A DNA stretch of 64,000 nt from Sorlinia euscelidii. GTDB lineage: Bacteria; Pseudomonadota; Alphaproteobacteria; Acetobacterales; Acetobacteraceae. The position numbers and the translations under genes were made by a program. Each line of letters opens with the position of its first letter. The first letter of the stretch is position 1. The notes below the pieces were generated by a model, which had not been told where the DNA came from, did no database searches, and saw nothing but the letters and a program-made list of their open reading frames with translations. Positions 29,701 to 37,415 of this stretch are shown here, one piece after another. Location: assembly GCF_036452155.1 (NCBI RefSeq), contig NZ_JAWJZY010000004.1, one strand, 5' to 3'.

Positions 29701-32700
29701 CTGCGATGAAGTCCCGGACCTCTGCGCATGATCGCGCCCTGTTTGAGGCGGGTATGGGCGACGCGATTGTTCTGAAGCAGCTCTTATAAATAGCGTGCGC
29801 AGACGCGGCGTTTTCAGAGGAGGAAGTTATTTCATCCGGGGCGGGGATGAGGAAGCTGATCAGTGACCTGTCACGCCCCTCTGTCGCCAAAGTCAAGCTC
29901 TGCCTTATGCCGGGCAAGGCTGAGAAAGCGACGTCTATTTCGGCTAGTTCAATCCGATAGCCGCCAATCTTGACCTGCCTGTCACGCCTTCCGAGGAACT
30001 CCAGCGTGCCGTCGGGCCAATAGCGGCTCATATCGCCGGTTTTATACCAGCTTTCACGGTCATACTGGACAAATTGCGCCGCTGTCCGGGTGGGGTCGTT
30101 GAGATAGCCCATCGCCACACCCGCCCCGCCAATCCAGAGTTCTCCCGATACCCAGTCAGGGCAATCGCGCCCGTTATAATCGACGACACGGAATTTCTGA
30201 TTTGTCAGCGGCTGGCCGTAAGGGATGGAGCGCCACGATGGATCAATTTCGCCAATTTCAAAATGGTTGGACCAGATCGCTGCTTCCGTCGCCCCGCCCA
30301 GCGCGAGGAGACGTCCCTGCGCATTGAAGGCGTGATAACGGCCCGTGAGACCAAGCCCGATCCAGTCGCCGGACAGCAGGGCGACGCGCAGCATCGCCGG
30401 GGCGCGCGATTCAAATCCCTCGGCATATGTAATCAGCATATCGAAAAGTGACGGGACTGAATTCCATACGGTGATGTTGTGGTGGGCGATCAATGTGCAC
30501 CAGGTGCCGGGGTCTCGGCGCTCCGCCTCATCAAGCATGACGATGGCAGCGCCTGCGGAGAGCGCGCCGAAAATATCGTAGACGGAAAGATCGAAATACA
30601 GCGCGGCCAGGGCGAGAATTCTGTCAGAAGGGGTCAGGCCGATCCGTTGATTAATATCCGCGCAACTATTAAGCGCCGCGCGGTGGGAGATCATCACGCC
30701 TTTCGGCACACCTGTTGAGCCCGAAGTGTAAATAACGTAAGCCAGCGCGTCATTGGGGATGTGGACAATCTCATCAAGCGGTGCGCAATCCTGCGTCTTT
30801 TCCCAGGGGACATACTGGCATCCCGGATTGTCCCACCCATCATACGCGGTAGATGTCAGCATCATGCTGATCCCGGCCTGCTGCAAGATGGTCTTCAGAC
30901 GATCTTCCGGTTGATCATAAGCGAGGGGGACGTAAGCCGCCCCGACCGACAGGATGGCCAGAACCGACACGACGTGGCCCACGCCGCGCGCCATACAGAT
31001 GGCGACCCTGTCTCCCGGTTTGACGCCCGCTTCCAGTAAATAGCGCGCGCAGCGGCGGGCCATGAGGTCAAGGTCGCCATATCGCGTCTCCTGTCCACGA
31101 TGAATTACGGCGATGGCTTCCGGCTGCGACACCGCCCGGCGGTAAAAACCGTCATGGAGCGTGTTTTGCGGCAGAGGACCGCGAACGTCATTCATTTCAG
31201 CCCTGATGCGGCGCTGCTTCTCCGGGAGCAGATCGGGCAGGGGGCGATCCCATGAGGCGGCGTCAGCCGCCAGGGCTTCGATAAGTGCCACATAGGCCCC
31301 GAACATGGCCTCCACCATCCCGGCGGGGAATATCGTGTCCGCACTGTCCCATTGCAGACAGACAGTATCGGAGAGTCGATAAGCCAGGTGGTCGATTGAA
31401 ACCTGAGGGGTTTGTGACACACCCCAGCCGGGGCTTCCGACAGTGCTGGCCGGGTCTTCCCCAAAAAGGGGGTCGCCTAACGCACCTGTAAACACAATCG
31501 GGGCACCCTGTGGATGTTGCCCGCGCTTGCGCAAATCCCGCAGGATCTCGACGCCGGAATAATCCCGAAATTCCCAGGATGTCGTAAAACCATCGATATT
31601 CTGCCGGACCAGATCCGAGAAACTTTCACCCTCAGCCGCCATATCGACCAGAATGATTTTCGTGAAATCACCGATCATGGACGTGACATCAGGATGGAAC
31701 GGCTGCCGATCAAAAATCGGGACATTCAGAAGCAGGCGTGGCTGGTTGCTCCAACGCGCCATAACCAGGGCAAACGCGGTCGCGAGCGCCATGGTCGGCG
31801 TAAAACCGCGGCGTGAAGCTTCGTCGGAGAATCGTGCCCAGAGCTGCGCATTCAGCACATGTTTTCGCCGGTGGCGCGTCACCGTTCCGGCAGTAATCGC
31901 TGTTTCCATCATCGGCAGAGCCGGGGCGGGTGGCAGGTTATCAAGCTGGCCCTGCCAATAAGTGCGGGCGCGCGCCTTTGACGTTGCGTCATGGGAGGCG
32001 GCCTGTGCCAGATAGGCGCGGAAATCATATTTCCGGTCAAGGGGTGGGAGGGTGTGGCCCGCGAGCAGGGCGGCCAACTCGCGGAACAAGATACTGAAAC
32101 TCGCCGCGTCAAGAATGAGAAGGTCAAGATCGACGTGCAGACGATGACGGTTTTCCGGCAGAAGCGTTAATTGAAAGTCAAAGCAGGCGCCGTTTTCGAC
32201 ATCCAATAAACGGTGGCCGTAAGTGGTGCGCATCGTCGCGGCATGGGCGGCGCACTGTTGCGGTGAAGCTTTGCGAAGGTCGTAAGTCCTTGCCCCGGTC
32301 CAAAAAGGCGGTCCGATCCATCTTTGCGCACCGTCTGAGCTGATCGCGACATTCAACATCGGGTGACGATGGATGAGCGTTAATATGGCGTGATCAAGCG
32401 TGTCAGGGGTGAGGCCGACACCGTCAAATTCCTGGTAAAGATGACACCCGACGCCGCCAAGCGGCTGAGTTGGTCCCCGCCCGACGAGGTAAGCATGCTG
32501 GATATCTGTCAAGGGGAAAGCCGCGCCGTCCAGCATTGTCGGCCATGAAGACGGCGCGTCATCCGGCAAGCGCGGTTGAACGACGGCGAGATCCCTGATC
32601 AGGCGGGACCAATCTTTGAAAGAGGGTTTTGCGAGAAGCTGTTTCAGCGTCACACCATGCCCCGCCACGCGAAGCTGGTTGACGCACGCCATCGCGCGGA

Positions 32701-32848
32701 GAGAATCAAGCCCGAGCATCAACAGATTATCTGCGGCGATGATGTCTTTAGGGGGGATACGCAGTTCCGTCGCAAGCCAGCTGACAATGTCATTCAGGGC
32801 GGGCAGGCAAGGCACATCGCCTTCCGGCAGTGACGCAATAATTGACAT
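26711..32848 (-). CDS. irp2: HMWP2-like NRPS: ArCP-Cy-A(MT-like)-PCP-Cy-PCP
   Basis: About 2045 aa from the ATG at 32848, the same plan as HMWP2. Approximate positions: aryl carrier (GLDSLRAM, Ser near 44), cyclisation 1 (DIQHAYLVGRG at 119, DLLILDAAS at 244), adenylation (YTSGSTGVPKG at 709, FDLSVYD at 754), an inserted degenerate methyltransferase/epimerase-like segment (EIGARSGL at 1166), carrier (GGDSLLATR at 1421), cyclisation 2 (DVQQAYLVGRQ at 1488, DNLMLDGMS at 1609) and carrier (GGTSLHLVQF at 1964). Specificity residues (Asp-Leu-Tyr in FDLSVYD, Asn in VWNSVPS, Leu and Ser in VALLSGD, Ile-Trp in EAAIWS, Lys in NGKID) fit the DLYNLS-IWK cysteine code. The frame is open to 32914, but that extension runs through a Fur box. 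Confidence 0.92.
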   Translation of the reverse strand: MSIIASLPEGDVPCLPALNDIVSWLATELRIPPKDIIAADNLLMLGLDSLRAMACVNQLRVAGHGVTLKQLLAKPSFKDWSRLIRDLAVVQPRLPDDAPSSWPTMLDGAAFPLTDIQHAYLVGRGPTQPLGGVGCHLYQEFDGVGLTPDTLDHAILTLIHRHPMLNVAISSDGAQRWIGPPFWTGARTYDLRKASPQQCAAHAATMRTTYGHRLLDVENGACFDFQLTLLPENRHRLHVDLDLLILDAASFSILFRELAALLAGHTLPPLDRKYDFRAYLAQAASHDATSKARARTYWQGQLDNLPPAPALPMMETAITAGTVTRHRRKHVLNAQLWARFSDEASRRGFTPTMALATAFALVMARWSNQPRLLLNVPIFDRQPFHPDVTSMIGDFTKIILVDMAAEGESFSDLVRQNIDGFTTSWEFRDYSGVEILRDLRKRGQHPQGAPIVFTGALGDPLFGEDPASTVGSPGWGVSQTPQVSIDHLAYRLSDTVCLQWDSADTIFPAGMVEAMFGAYVALIEALAADAASWDRPLPDLLPEKQRRIRAEMNDVRGPLPQNTLHDGFYRRAVSQPEAIAVIHRGQETRYGDLDLMARRCARYLLEAGVKPGDRVAICMARGVGHVVSVLAILSVGAAYVPLAYDQPEDRLKTILQQAGISMMLTSTAYDGWDNPGCQYVPWEKTQDCAPLDEIVHIPNDALAYVIYTSGSTGVPKGVMISHRAALNSCADINQRIGLTPSDRILALAALYFDLSVYDIFGALSAGAAIVMLDEAERRDPGTWCTLIAHHNITVWNSVPSLFDMLITYAEGFESRAPAMLRVALLSGDWIGLGLTGRYHAFNAQGRLLALGGATEAAIWSNHFEIGEIDPSWRSIPYGQPLTNQKFRVVDYNGRDCPDWVSGELWIGGAGVAMGYLNDPTRTAAQFVQYDRESWYKTGDMSRYWPDGTLEFLGRRDRQVKIGGYRIELAEIDVAFSALPGIRQSLTLATEGRDRSLISFLIPAPDEITSSSENAASAHAIYKSCFRTIASPIPASNRARSCAEVRDFIAGHFGLKGLSLDDLSDPAEACAKYGAIPHFLPMFQQWAAICAEVSAPVAAPLRDFETLHHLLHAILTGAASPNTLLDDENWAPEMQLLALPGTKEALRWLSDAMPGITRRIHRLPLIVEIGARSGLTAQYLISVLPAGSAHYIATDDSAEMIYRAEARPARDPQLKFMRWHDETRAELAGQADIVLVNNALHRLDAAGLDAVIHVARPGALIFVVELAVLPPVACVSADLLNGGHSLAERIINGEEWRQRLAARGLICEDTVRMGDQNCLILRRADAGQWPDIGTLRARVARKLPEYMIPRQIRFLDAWPLTPNGKIDHAALLKIARRRDAPASPLTPAPQTCNAAEACVAALWKTLLKLPDVTRDSHFFAIGGDSLLATRLIGALAEEGYEAQLNMLFERPILSEFAATLTRAAAETATLTPDDANRYVPFPLSDVQQAYLVGRQPDFALGGVGSQFFMAFDVTHLDVEKFEHALNHLIRRHDMLRCVVRGTQQCVLEHVPVYRLNRRIFPSLDSRELRDWRDALSHQLLNPENWPVFDIQAASDGGDITRIFMTLDNLMLDGMSMQIFLAELDDLYSGRATHTEAPTITFRDYRVYQALQKPAPRSRQYWRARLPLLPPAPPLPLRSDPAHLYRPVFRRLSSSLTPQDWSRLKGRAAENCVTPSTVLLAAFCTSLSRWSQTQKHTLNLTLFDRTPIHPQIDRILGDFTSLLLLEWSPGADWRTTLIALQRRLGQDLAHRDVSAIWVMRQLAASLDQASASMPVVFTSAIGVSDGHFLSESAFLKPRGGISQTPQIWLDHQVYEADDRLHFNWDVVEALFDPAMLEAQFGAYCHLLSQLVHEDAIWEAPMSLLIGVPPQDAARHKNAVLQITTPPQRNENQLDRLNPAFLNWLCQAFEGISGHVISPRQNFFDSGGTSLHLVQFHRLLRDAGYPDLTVTDLFSHASPQELALHLREMEVAPAPPADADRHTRNRRNISMQRRAGSMMSADRDNHHG

Positions 32849-32877
32849 ATTCTGCAAATCCCTTGTTCTTATAATAA

Positions 32878-32892
32878 TGATAATTATTCGCA
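32878..32892 (-). promoter_or_regulatory. Fur-box-like sequence upstream of irp2
   Basis: TGATAATTATTCGCA matches TGATAATNATTATCA at all but two arm positions. It is embedded in a longer AT-rich stretch (AATAATGATAATTATT at 32873-32888) about 30 nt before the irp2 start. It suggests an iron-controlled internal promoter for the biosynthesis genes, in addition to read-through from the receptor-MFS genes. Confidence 0.6.
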
Positions 32893-32956
32893 ATTTAAAA
32901 GCGGCGTTCAGCACAGGGCGGTTTTGCCGCGCGGTCGGGTTAAACTGGCGAAGGGG

Positions 32957-34216
32957 TCAGCCCCCCTCAAATGGTTTTTGAAGCAATTTCAATATGGGTA
33001 TGGAAGCGAGGGCGATGCACGTGGCGCAGGCAAAAGCCGCTTCGTAACCGGCCTTACCGGCAAGACTTGTCCCCGCAAAACCTGCCATCGCCGCGACAAC
33101 AGCGCTGACGCTTTGAAACACCGCGTAATCGAGACCTGGCTGGCGCGGCGATGTCAGCCCCATCACACGAGAGAAAAGCACCACAAACCCCGCCGCCATC
33201 ACCAGCGACTCAAGGAAAAGAAGCATAATAAACAGGGGCAGGCCGCGATGGCCGAGCAAAATTGCGAAACTTGCGAGGCCTGATATGACGGAAGTAACGA
33301 TAGCGATGAAGGTCAATGAGGTGGACGACCCGGATTTCCGCACGCAGAAATTGCCAAGAACTGTCCCCATCAAACCGGCGCCGATGCCGACAATGCCATT
33401 GAGCGCACCGATGATGGTGAGGGGGACACCGTCATCCAACAGATAGAGGGCGCCTAGTCCCTGCGTCATGCGCCTTGCCGCATCAAAGATGATGATCATG
33501 GCGATGCCAGCCTGAATTTCCCGTCGTTTCAACGCCCATAAGAGGTTTGGCCGCCATCTCTGCGTAACCGGAGTGACGGCATGTATCAAACCGGAAGGGT
33601 CAGTATGCGCAAGTGTCAGGAGAGGGGCACTGAGCAGGATGGTCACGCCACCCGCGACAAGGCAACTGACGGGCCAACCGGCATTGTCATAGAGTGCGGG
33701 CAGAAAACTGCCGCCCAGTGCAAAGCCGAGATAACCGCCCCCCACCTGCGCTGTCGCGCCAAGACGCCGAAGGGAGGGGGGGAAATGCGCGATCAGATAG
33801 CCGTCAGTCGCGATATCAATGACACTGGCCAGAAACGCCGCGCCGGTGAAAATCGTGAGAAACGGCAGGATGCTGCAGAAGGGAAAAAGGGCGGCCCCGA
33901 TGATCAACCCGGCAATCACGAGTTCAGCGAGAAAAATCGCACGTCCGAAGCCGAACCGGCCCATCATCTGCTGGCGCAGTTGTTCAACCCTGGCGGCCCA
34001 AATGAATTTAAGGGCCCAAATGAGGATGATGGCGGAAAAAACGGCGATCTGCTCCATCGGAACATGTTTCGTCCGCAGGATGGCGGGAAGGGCGACGAAG
34101 GTCAGCCCGCCCAACTGCCCCTGAACGATATAGACACCCCAAATCGCGATGAGGGCGCTGCGTTCACTTCTCCGCGGGCTGGCGAAACGGCCAAATCCTG
34201 CCGTGAGGGTGATCAT
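32957..34216 (-). CDS. MFS siderophore transporter (RhtX/FptX/YbtX-like)
   Basis: A 419-aa inner-membrane protein with about 12 hydrophobic segments. Residues 25-75 (WGVYIVQGQLGGLTFVALPAIL, then WALKFIWAARVEQLR) resemble the AmpG-like RhtX/FptX group of siderophore permeases. It could carry the ferric siderophore across the inner membrane or export the product; the sequence does not settle direction. YbtX, an MFS protein of similar length, occupies a comparable place in the Yersinia cluster. The start overlaps the receptor stop (ATGA), so the two are probably co-translated. The next gene, irp2, follows after about 108 nt containing a Fur box. Confidence 0.8.
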   Translation of the reverse strand: MITLTAGFGRFASPRRSERSALIAIWGVYIVQGQLGGLTFVALPAILRTKHVPMEQIAVFSAIILIWALKFIWAARVEQLRQQMMGRFGFGRAIFLAELVIAGLIIGAALFPFCSILPFLTIFTGAAFLASVIDIATDGYLIAHFPPSLRRLGATAQVGGGYLGFALGGSFLPALYDNAGWPVSCLVAGGVTILLSAPLLTLAHTDPSGLIHAVTPVTQRWRPNLLWALKRREIQAGIAMIIIFDAARRMTQGLGALYLLDDGVPLTIIGALNGIVGIGAGLMGTVLGNFCVRKSGSSTSLTFIAIVTSVISGLASFAILLGHRGLPLFIMLLFLESLVMAAGFVVLFSRVMGLTSPRQPGLDYAVFQSVSAVVAAMAGFAGTSLAGKAGYEAAFACATCIALASIPILKLLQKPFEGG

Positions 34217-36435
34217 CTTTCCGACGACGCGATGCGAAGGTTGAATCCGACCGTGCGACCAAAACTGATCTGCGCGCTGCCTCTGCCGCCACTTATGAAC
34301 CCGTAAGTGCGATAGAGCTTGTCAGTGACATTATTGGCGTAAACGGTGAACTCATAGCGGGTACCGAATAACCATGTGGCCCGTAAATCGAGCTGTGCGA
34401 AAGTCGGCTGCTGAAGCTGATTTTCAATGTCGAAATATTGTGGCCCGGTGACGCGCAGATCGATGGCCGGTTTGATGATGCCATGGCCCGTCTCCAGGCT
34501 TGTCGTCAAATGAGCCGCGGCCGCGAAAGCCGGGACAAAGGGCATGAGATTGCTGTTATTATTCGTCCCGTCACTATTCTGAAAATCGTCGAATTTCGAG
34601 ACGGTGCGATTGCCATCGAAGCCGATTGTCCATTGTCGCCAGAAGTTCCAGCTCATTTCACCTTCTACGCCGCTCGCATGGGCATGGCCTGCACTGGAGA
34701 TGACCTGACGTCCGATGGGCCCGACATAAATCTGCGCATCCTGCAAACGATTATAAAAATAGCCGATCCGCGCGAGAAAGCCCTGCATATGATAGACGGT
34801 GCCCAATTCGTAACTCAGCTCACGCTCCGGATTGTAGGGCATTGCATCCCGAAGCGTGTGCGGGGCGTAATTGAAGCCGGCGGGCTTATATCCCTGACTG
34901 ACGCGACCATGCAGGTGCCAGCCCGGCAGAGTCTCATAATCAAGAGAGACACTGCCCAGACTCATATTCTGATTTTTGTGGTTCCGTCCTGAAAACTGCG
35001 TTATCCCACGGGTCGTGGAAGAGAACGCGATATCCGACATGTCGCGCGACAGGCGTCCGCCCAGTCCGAGGCTGAGTTTCTTTAGCAAATGCCAGTAAAT
35101 ATTGCCGTAAAGCGCGACGGTTTCGGCACGGTTGGAGGAGCGTTTGAAGGGATAGGCATTTGTCGGGGAGAGGGTCGTCGTCTGCCGATGCTGATAAGTC
35201 GTCTGGTGGAAAAATCCGGTGACGAGATCATAGCGTTTATGCTGCCCTTCCGTCCCAAGCCGTAATTCCTGCGTATTAGCGTCCCATTGTTCAGGTTGGA
35301 GTGACGTGTAGCGCCCGAACGGAAATACGCGGGAGAAGGACCGATCCTGAAGGGAGGTAATGGCGCTGATCTTCCATCCGGGGAGATGGTAAATACCGCG
35401 CAGGGATTCATCATGGCCGCAACGTTTCAAACGTGGGTCCGGCGTACCTGGCCCCGTGCTGGTGACGCGACGGGTGGCGATATGATCAAAATCGATATAG
35501 ACATCCTGACTGCCATAGCTGCATGACCCATCGACGGAAAAACCGACTTCCCACGGTTTGTCATCCGGCGCCAGCCGCAGAACCGCCCGGCCACCCCGCG
35601 TTTCATATCCGCCAAGATGGGTGGTGCCGGTGTTTGGATTGGTGATATTGCCGGGATAGTCCTGGCTTGTCAGAAACATCGCACCGTAAAGCCAGTGCTG
35701 CATAATCGCACCGCTGGCATTGGCATTGACATGATAGCCGTAGCGACTTTCAGCCCCGGCATCGAACGCCGCTTTTGTCCTTGGCCCCGGTTGGCGCGTG
35801 GCAATATCTATGACGCCGCCCTCAGCACTTTGGCCGTAAAGGGCGACTTGTGGCCCGCGAAGGAAATTGACGCTCTCAACATCCATGAGCGCCTGCATCG
35901 CATTGATGGGTAGGATGGGGACATCATCGACATAAAATGTTGTCGCAGGATGATAGAAATCCTGCGCGGAGGTGATGCCGCGCACGGTGATGGATGGATA
36001 GAGGAAATTGCCACTATTCGAAATCTGTAACCCGGGCAGAACCCGCCCCAGATCATTCGTGTCACGCACCTGCGAATGCCGGAGCTGCGTGGCGGATACA
36101 AAGGACCCGCTCGTTCCCATTTCATCCAGGCGGCGCGGCTGGCGCACGCCGACGACCAGGATCTTCTCCCCCGGAGGTTGCGTGACCGTGTGAGGCGATG
36201 GCTGCGCATCCCTTATCAAAGGGGCGGCTCTGACGCCTGGTGACAGAAAAATCAGGCCAAGCGGCCCGACGCGCCTGACGAAAAACCGCAGGGACCGCGA
36301 CGCAATGGCAAGGTCGTGAGCGGGAATATCGTCCGCAGGCGGCGAAAATGGGGTGCTTCTGACGAACCTGCCGGACCGGGCGAGGGATAGAGTTCGTCTT
36401 TTTCGTTCATCTTCCCGCATTGGTAAGTTCCCCAT
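34213..36435 (-). CDS. TonB-dependent outer-membrane siderophore receptor
   Basis: A 740-aa frame. A plug domain begins near residue 90 (EKILVVGVRQPRRLDEMGTS, then DTNDLGRVLPGLQIS, SITVRGI, YVDDVP, VNFLRGPQVALYGQSAEGGVIDI). A beta-barrel with repeated aromatic strands follows, then the C-terminal NNVTDKLYRTYGFISG box and a final strand FGRTVGFNLRI. The hydrophobic stretch LRFFVRRVGPLGLIFLSPGVRAAP (about residues 49-72) looks like the signal sequence, so the annotated start may be too early or the protein has a long n-region. It probably plays the FyuA role for the DHB-capped siderophore. A Fur box lies about 45 nt upstream of the start. Confidence 0.88.
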   Translation of the reverse strand: MGNLPMREDERKRRTLSLARSGRFVRSTPFSPPADDIPAHDLAIASRSLRFFVRRVGPLGLIFLSPGVRAAPLIRDAQPSPHTVTQPPGEKILVVGVRQPRRLDEMGTSGSFVSATQLRHSQVRDTNDLGRVLPGLQISNSGNFLYPSITVRGITSAQDFYHPATTFYVDDVPILPINAMQALMDVESVNFLRGPQVALYGQSAEGGVIDIATRQPGPRTKAAFDAGAESRYGYHVNANASGAIMQHWLYGAMFLTSQDYPGNITNPNTGTTHLGGYETRGGRAVLRLAPDDKPWEVGFSVDGSCSYGSQDVYIDFDHIATRRVTSTGPGTPDPRLKRCGHDESLRGIYHLPGWKISAITSLQDRSFSRVFPFGRYTSLQPEQWDANTQELRLGTEGQHKRYDLVTGFFHQTTYQHRQTTTLSPTNAYPFKRSSNRAETVALYGNIYWHLLKKLSLGLGGRLSRDMSDIAFSSTTRGITQFSGRNHKNQNMSLGSVSLDYETLPGWHLHGRVSQGYKPAGFNYAPHTLRDAMPYNPERELSYELGTVYHMQGFLARIGYFYNRLQDAQIYVGPIGRQVISSAGHAHASGVEGEMSWNFWRQWTIGFDGNRTVSKFDDFQNSDGTNNNSNLMPFVPAFAAAAHLTTSLETGHGIIKPAIDLRVTGPQYFDIENQLQQPTFAQLDLRATWLFGTRYEFTVYANNVTDKLYRTYGFISGGRGSAQISFGRTVGFNLRIASSER

Positions 36436-36479
36436 AAGCGAAATGTTATTGTCGTGTGGGTATCAAGGGTAGATGACAG

Positions 36480-36494
36480 TGAGAATCATTCTCA
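36480..36494 (-). promoter_or_regulatory. Fur box upstream of the TonB-dependent receptor
   Basis: TGAGAATCATTCTCA is a perfect 7-1-7 palindrome and differs from the Fur consensus TGATAATNATTATCA at one mirrored position in each arm. It lies 45 nt before the receptor start and fits iron-dependent repression of the receptor and MFS genes. Confidence 0.7.
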
Positions 36495-36920
36495 TGAAGA
36501 TTTGTCGGAAAGATCGGATGGATGTCAAGCGCGTCAGGCCCGTTGCATTCCGAAGCCGCATCTCAACCGACCCACTTATCGCCCTCAGGTCGGGGGCATG
36601 ATCAGAAACGGCGCGCCGGGCATCCTCGTGCCGGGCGGGCTTTCATCATCCGTCGATCATGGGAGATATTGGCGGAATTCTCCCGGAATTTGGCTTTGTT
36701 CTTGACAAAGCTTCAGGGCATCGGGCGTATTTGAGAGCGCCTTGATGACGTGGTGCGTGAGCTTCCCACTTCCAGTAAGCGCCGGGGACAAAAATATCTT
36801 TTAGAAAATGCCGGATCTTCGGGATAGCGTGAGCGCATGACATGGATATGAGCCGGACCACATCTTAAGCACCTTATGAAAGGCGGGGGCAGGGAGGTGA
36901 GGCAGGCTTCACCCGGCCGC
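36495..36920. other. Intergenic between receptor and nsrR; no gene seen
   Basis: About 425 nt without credible coding sequence. A short inverted repeat, GCTTTGT (36693-36699) with ACAAAGC (36705-36711), stands out but has no T-run, so no function is assigned. Confidence 0.4.
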
Positions 36921-37334
36921 TCAGTTGATGAGATCCTGCAAGCTGTAACGGTCAAGCACGGACATGAAGTCTTCCAAAGCCTCCGTCAGAACACCACGCA
37001 GACGGCAGTTTTTGCCGAGAATGCAGACCGGACCATCATCCGGTGATCGGGCTTCCTGCGTGCAGGGGACCAGGGCCATGTTTTCTTCCGTGAAACGGAC
37101 GACATCACCAATGCGGATTTCAGAGGCGGGTCGCGCCAGGCGGAGGCCGCCATTCCGACCCCGAAGCGTTTCGATAAATCCGCCAATGCCCAGGCGATGG
37201 ATGATTTTAACGAGATGGTTTTCCGACACACCATAAGTTGCAACGACCTCCCGAATCGATACCAGTCGATCCGTATGGGTGCCGAGATAAATCAGTGTTC
37301 TAAGGGCATAATCAGTGTGGAGGGTGAGACGCAT
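36921..37334 (-). CDS. nsrR: Rrf2-family nitric-oxide-sensing repressor NsrR
   Basis: A 137-aa Rrf2 protein. The N-terminus MRLTLHTDYALRTLIYLG and the winged helix with ENHLVKIIHRL and GGLRLARP are typical of NsrR. Three cysteines in the spacing VPC...PVCILGKNCRL (about residues 90-110) correspond to the [Fe-S]-binding Cys of NsrR. The cluster reacts with NO and releases DNA. The gene is divergent from hmp, with a palindrome matching an NsrR site between them, which supports the call over IscR or RirA. Confidence 0.88.
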   Translation of the reverse strand: MRLTLHTDYALRTLIYLGTHTDRLVSIREVVATYGVSENHLVKIIHRLGIGGFIETLRGRNGGLRLARPASEIRIGDVVRFTEENMALVPCTQEARSPDDGPVCILGKNCRLRGVLTEALEDFMSVLDRYSLQDLIN

Positions 37335-37381
37335 CTCTTAACATATATATAATTTACACCTTTTTTTCAAAGGGGATAAAT

Positions 37382-37400
37382 GATGTGCGCTAAATACATC
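37382..37400 (+). promoter_or_regulatory. NsrR-box-like palindrome between nsrR and hmp
   Basis: GATGTGCGCTAAATACATC is an inverted repeat with GATGT and ACATC ends, close to the GATGYATTTAAAATACATC form of NsrR sites. It lies 16 nt before the hmp start, where a bound repressor would block transcription. Confidence 0.6.
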
Positions 37401-37415
37401 TTATGAGGCTTGATC

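Noticed and set aside
32849..32914. Longer start of irp2 at 32914
   Set aside because: It would translate the Fur box into a run of Ile and lacks a ribosome site; ATG at 32848 fits the HMWP2 N-terminus.
33581..34306. 241-aa plus-strand open frame
   Set aside because: It is antisense to the MFS gene, very rich in charged and Gly residues and without domain features.
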